DNA of 64,000 nucleotides, taken from positions 1,736,001-1,800,000 of the forward strand of contig JBBPUQ010000001.1 in NCBI GenBank assembly GCA_038501195.1, written 5' to 3'. The number at the start of each line of letters is the position of its first letter. Position 1 is the stretch's first letter. This stretch comes from Nemania diffusa (taxonomy: Eukaryota; Ascomycota; Sordariomycetes; Xylariales; Xylariaceae). The notes beneath the pieces are model-generated. The model did not search any database and was not told the DNA's origin. It worked only from the letters and a program-made list of their open reading frames with translations. The translations under genes and the position numbers were made by a program. Below are positions 60,001 to 64,000 of the stretch, in pieces.

Positions 60001-62810
60001 AGCATTTTTAAATATAAATAGCTTGTTTTATTAAAAATAAAAACTATATATAGTTATTATAAACTAATATAGCAAAATTAACTTATTAAATATATAAATT
60101 AGCTATAAAACGTTTTAAAAACTAATATTTAAAACAAAATATTATATTATAGCTAGCGCAAAAAAAAGTTTTAGTTTAATATATATTTAATAAAATATAT
60201 AGCTATATATAAAACAAAGTTTAAAGTTTAATATTAATATTATATTTTTTAGCTTTTTAATTAGTTTATATAAATTTATGTTTTAATACTATAATATTTA
60301 AAAGCTTTTATATTTAATAGTTAATTTAAAATATTATTTATTTATTTTTATATTTAAACTGTAGTTTTAAAAAGTAGCTAATTTTATTAAAATTATTAAA
60401 ACAACTAGTTAATAATAAAACAATATATAAAAAAAACATATATAATATATAAATTGTTAACGTAATATTTATATTAATATAATATAGCTTTTTATACTTT
60501 AAAAAAATAACATATATAAATAAAAAAGCTGCTAATAATTACAAATTTAAAACTATTAAACTAATAAAAAATTATATATAACTTTTAATTTTAAAAAATT
60601 ATTTTTGTTTATTTTTTTATATTAATAAAACAAATAAAAATTAAGTTAATATAAATATTATAATTAAAATAACAAAAAGTTTTATATATTTAATATATTA
60701 TATAAATAAATTGTTTAATTAAAATAATAACTTAAATTATATATTAAACAATATGTTTTTATTTTAATTTTATATAAATGCTTTTTTAAAACATAAAGCG
60801 CTAATTATACTGCAAAATTAGCTTATAAACTTAAAAATTTTTTATAATATATATATAAAACATAGTTTTAAAAAAAGTACTATATAATATATATATAATA
60901 TAAAAATATTAAAAGTAAAAATTAAATTTTTAAAGTATTAGTTTTTAAATATAGTTTAATAATATTATAAAGCTTTATTTTTAAACTTATTATAGTTATA
61001 AAAATAATTTATATTAAATATAAATAATTAATTTAAATATATAAATAATAATTAGCTAAATTAATTAAAGCGTTTTTTTTAAATTAATTAAATTTAGTTT
61101 AACTAAAACAATTTAATAAGTTATAAAAACTATATAATTAATATATTTATAATTATAATATAAACTTTTATTATATATAAAAAGTTAACTTAAAAAAAAC
61201 TTACTAAATTAATAAAGCGTTTTTATTAAATTAATAAAAATATAATTAAATTAAATATAATTTAATAAATTAATTAAACTATATATTTAAACTATTTATA
61301 ATTATTATATAATTTGTTTTTATATAAAAATAAATTTAAAAAAATAAACTTTTTAAATTAAATTAAAACATTATTATTAAATTTATTAAAGTTTAAATTT
61401 ATTAGTTATAATTTAACAAGTTAAAAATATTTTGTTTTTAGTAATTTTACAATTATAAAATAATTTATATTAAATATAAAAAATTAATTTAAAATTAAAA
61501 AAACATTTATTTGTTTATATTAAATAATTTAATTATAAATTATAATTTAATAAATTAAAAACAACTTAAGTATATATTACAGTTTTTTTAAATGTTAATT
61601 TTATAAGCTAAAACAAATATGTTTATATTATATAAAATTTAAGCTTTATTAAAAATAAATAAAGTTTTTTTAATAATATTAATAAAAAAACTGTTAAAGC
61701 ATATAATATAAATAATATATTAAAACATTTTTATTAAAATTTTACAAGTTGTTAACAATAAATTTACAAAATACAAAAAAAATATAAAAAATATATAAAA
61801 TTTATTTACAACTTTATAAAATTTGCAAATATTTTTAAAAATATATTTAATTTAAATAATTTATTAAATATTAATAAAAACAATTTATTAAATATAAACT
61901 TTTAAACTATTAATATTTAACTGTTATAATATTAATAATATATTAATAAAACATATATAATATATAAAATATTAATTTTATTTATAATAATATAGCTGCT
62001 TTTTTTTTTTTTTTTATAAAAAATAATATATTATATATATTTTTTAAACTTAAAATTAATATTTATAACATAATAATTGTTAAACTTTTAATATAATATT
62101 AATAAAATATAAATATATTATAAAAAAGTTAAAAAAAATTTGTAAAATTTATTTAAATAATTTAATTAAAACAATTATTACAATAAACTTTAGCTTTTTT
62201 ATATTTAAAAAAATTTTAATTTATATAGTTTTAATAAATTAAAACTAATATATAAAAATAATAAAGCAAAAATAAAAAAAATATATAAAAATTATTTTTA
62301 TTTATTTTTTTTATATAGTTTAAACATTTTTTTATAAATAATAATAGCTATAGCAATAATAATAATAATAATATTAATAAAGTTTTTATAAAATACTATT
62401 ATAATAATTATAAAATATTAATAATATATTAAACTTTATTTTATATATATAATATTTATAATTTAAATAAATAAATAAAGTAAAATAAACTAATTTAATA
62501 AGTTAAAATTAAAACAATATAAAACAAATATAAATATAAATAAAAAATAAAAAAAAAATATAGCTATTATTTATTAATATATTGTTAATAAATTGTAAAA
62601 CTAGTTTTTTTATTTATTAAAATAATTAGTAAAAATAAAAAAAAAAAAAAAAAAACTAGTAAAAAAAAAAAAAAAAATTTATTTATATTATTAAAAAATA
62701 GCAAAAAACAATATTAATTAAACAGTAAAAACTAATATAAATAATATAAAATAGTAATAATTTTATATATATTATATTAAAATTAACAAAAATAATTAAA
62801 TTAAATATAA

Positions 62811-62995
62811 ATTTAAACTATTTTAAACTAGTTTATAAAACTTTATTGTTTTAATTATAAAAGTTTATTATAATATTTATAATTTTTATATTTAATTATT
62901 AACTTATTTGCAATTTATAAATTAGCTTATTATATTTATACTTTTTTAATATAAATTTTATTTATTATAATTATAATATTTTAAAATATATTATA
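62811..62995 (+). repeat. Direct repeat, 3' end of element (heavily mutated copy)
   Basis: Aligns without gaps to 63186-63370 at an offset of 375. Differences are almost all transitions toward A/T in this copy; at least one site (G here, A in the partner) shows that both copies were hit. Confidence 0.9.
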
Positions 62996-62998
62996 AAT

Positions 62999-63370
62999 AA
63001 ATAATTTTATAAACTTATTAAATTTATTATATAATTTTTATATTATAATATATATTTTTTAAAATATAATTGTAGCAATTATAACACTATTTTTATTTGT
63101 TTACTTTTTTTATAATTAATAAAAAAAAATAAATTAATAGCTAAAATAGCAAGTTATATTTTTAGTTTTTTGTTTTTTGTTTTTAGTTTAAGCTGTTTTA
63201 AACTAGTTTATAAAGCTTTATTGCTTTAGTTACAAAAGCTTACTGCAATATCTGTAGCTTTTACGCCTAGCTATCGACTTATTTACAACTTATAAATTAG
63301 CTTACTATGCTTACGCTCCTCTAATACAAGTTCTACCTACTGCGATTATAGTGCTCTGGAGTGTGCTGTA
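62999..63370 (+). mobile_element. Short 372-bp derivative unit
   Basis: Starts with the 99-base element 5' end, ends with the 185-base element 3' end, and has about 88 bases of AT-rich middle (63098-63185). It directly follows the long unit with only three bases between them. The layout resembles an internally deleted, MITE-like copy. Confidence 0.7.
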
Positions 63371-63376
63371 GAAGCT
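63371..63376. repeat. Right target-site duplication GAAGCT
   Basis: Second copy of the 6-bp duplication flanking the insertion. The GNAT reading frame resumes at this point. Confidence 0.8.
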
Positions 63377-63751
63377 CCTTTTTACAAGAAAAACGGATTC
63401 ACTACTGGACAGACCATATCCCTACCTATCTATGTCGATGGCGGGACCGAGGCGCAAATATACGAAGAGATCGTCTTCACTTACTACCCAGCCTAACGCG
63501 GATGTATTATATAGAAATGGAGAATTTAGAGCTATGACAAAGAGGTTTTCTATATTTTAGTAAACGCCCAAATCCCAACCCCACAGTAAACAGTTTTGTA
63601 GCTTACAAGCCACCGATTGCCTATTGCCACTAGTGCCAATAACAAAAAAAGAATAAAATTTTCGAACTAGGTAATTTAATTTTAAATAATATAATTATAT
63701 ATTAACCAACTTTTACTTCGTCTATAGACTCCCCTTTGGTCTGCAGGTTGG

Positions 63752-63945
63752 TTATCCCTTTAACTGCCCATTTCGCACCGCGACTTAAAAAGTGGAATAA
63801 CGGGGCCGCTCGCAGGCATGTTTACACCCAATAAAACTATTATCCGAGCATTATTTATACTCTTATTGGGTGTATGCATCTGTACGTGCGGCCCCATTAT
63901 TCCACTTTTTAAGTCGCGGTGCGGAGTGGGCAGTTAAAGGGATAA
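63752..63945. repeat. Long near-perfect palindrome, MITE-like
   Basis: Arms of about 58 bp (63752-63809 and 63888-63945) begin TTATCCCTTTAACTGCCCA and end with its complement TGGGCAGTTAAAGGGATAA. They share GCACCGCGACTTAAAAAGTG and have about three mismatches, all C/T-type. The loop also pairs partly (ACACCCAATAA with TTATTGGGTGT), so most of the 194 bp can fold as one hairpin. It contains no ORF. This looks like a foldback MITE or two adjoining terminal inverted repeats. The exact ends and target duplication are unclear. Confidence 0.75.
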
Positions 63946-64000
63946 GTAGATCGGTTGGCCACCTGGCAGGCTTGTATGTCAGCTGGTTGCCAGCCTTGTA

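Larger units (their letters stand above)
56969..63370. mobile_element. RIP-degraded transposable-element insertion (two tandem end-sharing units)
   Basis: This block is almost pure A/T: many 60-base lines hold only one to six G or C. The unmutated ends contrast sharply (AGGTGGTTCTACAGGCCTAC at the left; GTGCTGTA at the right). No open frame of 60 codons survives between 57,000 and 63,300. The first 99 bases (56969-57067) recur at 62999-63097. The last 185 bases (63186-63370) recur at 62811-62995. Mismatches between copies are essentially all C-to-T or G-to-A, the signature of repeat-induced point mutation. The simplest reading is a 6.03-kb element (56969-about 62998) followed in tandem by a 372-bp internally deleted relative (62999-63370). 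The class of the parent element cannot be read, since no protein remains. Confidence 0.85.
56205..63496 (+). pseudogene. GNAT N-acetyltransferase gene disrupted by a 6.4-kb AT-rich insertion
   Basis: Exons 56205-56427, 56566-56751 and 56841-56968, then the insertion, then the rest of the last exon at 63371-63496. All phases match. The product starts MAAVSKHLHMRFATREDAPR, with IAEIHMAAFGHNAM. The acetyl-CoA loop is YGQRGAGNLLVQWGIQQ (exon 3), typical of fungal GNAT enzymes. The left part ends ...YLESTVEA inside motif B. The right part, after the insertion, resumes exactly with EAPFYKKNGF and runs to a stop at 63494. Removing the insert and one copy of GAAGCT gives a continuous frame. The allele is therefore interrupted by a precise insertion. 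Both flanks remain free of stops, so the event may be recent relative to gene decay. The substrate of the acetyltransferase is unknown. Confidence 0.92.

Noticed and set aside
62621..62680. Two long poly-A runs as retrotransposon tails
   Set aside because: The surrounding DNA is already almost pure A/T, so A-runs there are not diagnostic, and no element end coincides with them.
56969..63370. Reading the AT-rich block as mitochondrial DNA, a centromere fragment or a classical LTR retrotransposon
   Set aside because: It sits inside one exon with a 6-bp duplication, lacks mitochondrial genes and shows C-to-T/G-to-A repeat pairs. Full-length LTR matches were not found at both ends, so LTR class is not claimed.

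Overview
The window is nuclear DNA of a filamentous ascomycete (Pezizomycotina, probably a Sordariomycete; the class is an inference). The evidence is GT-AG introns of about 50-150 bases with TACTAAC/CTAAC-like branch sites, HET-domain genes, an NB-ARC/TPR protein, a Zn(II)2Cys6 regulator, sedolisin and Vps62-type secreted proteins, and an AT-rich block that looks like heavy repeat-induced point mutation (RIP). Exon structures below were derived by matching splice sites and reading phase across neighbouring open frames. Layout. 1-9.2 kb: a HET region, with a HET-coiled-coil-ankyrin gene (minus strand, apparently broken by one extra G at its splice donor), an intact single-exon HET gene, an uncharacterised secreted or membrane glycoprotein gene, and a decayed HET fragment. 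9.2-17.3 kb: gene-poor DNA rich in TAGGTAGGTA-type motifs, with one Myb/SANT-like gene. 17.3-26.4 kb: a Vps62-family secreted protein (minus), then on the plus strand a Zn(II)2Cys6 transcription factor, a secreted berberine-bridge-type FAD oxidoreductase and a multi-pass membrane protein. 27.8-37.2 kb: an RGG-rich protein of the fungal family often labelled 'geranylgeranyl pyrophosphate synthetase', followed on the same strand by a protein of about 2,388 residues that joins a ZNFX1/UPF1-like SF1 helicase, an NF-X1-type zinc finger and three CbxX/CfxQ AAA+ modules. 38-47.2 kb: housekeeping and secretory genes (sedolisin peptidase, Apq12, GPN3, S-adenosylmethionine synthetase). 49-54.5 kb: an NB-ARC/TPR STAND protein, a glutamine-synthetase-fold enzyme and tRNA-Gly(GCC). 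56.2-63.5 kb: a GNAT acetyltransferase gene cut in two by a 6.4-kb AT-rich insertion, with a 6-bp target-site duplication at its ends. 63.75-63.95 kb: a long near-perfect palindrome that resembles a MITE. How the parts relate. Three HET loci plus an NB-ARC/TPR protein suggest a neighbourhood with non-self-recognition content. The RGG protein and the ZNFX1-like multi-ATPase are both candidates for RNA-associated functions and may act together, but this rests only on adjacency and composition. The FAD oxidoreductase beside a Zn(II)2Cys6 regulator could be a small metabolic unit. The best-supported unusual structure is the insertion in the GNAT gene. Its first 99 bp and last 185 bp are repeated in a directly adjoining 372-bp unit, and the differences between copies are almost all C-to-T or G-to-A. 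It appears to be a 6-kb element followed in tandem by an internally deleted derivative, both heavily mutated by RIP.
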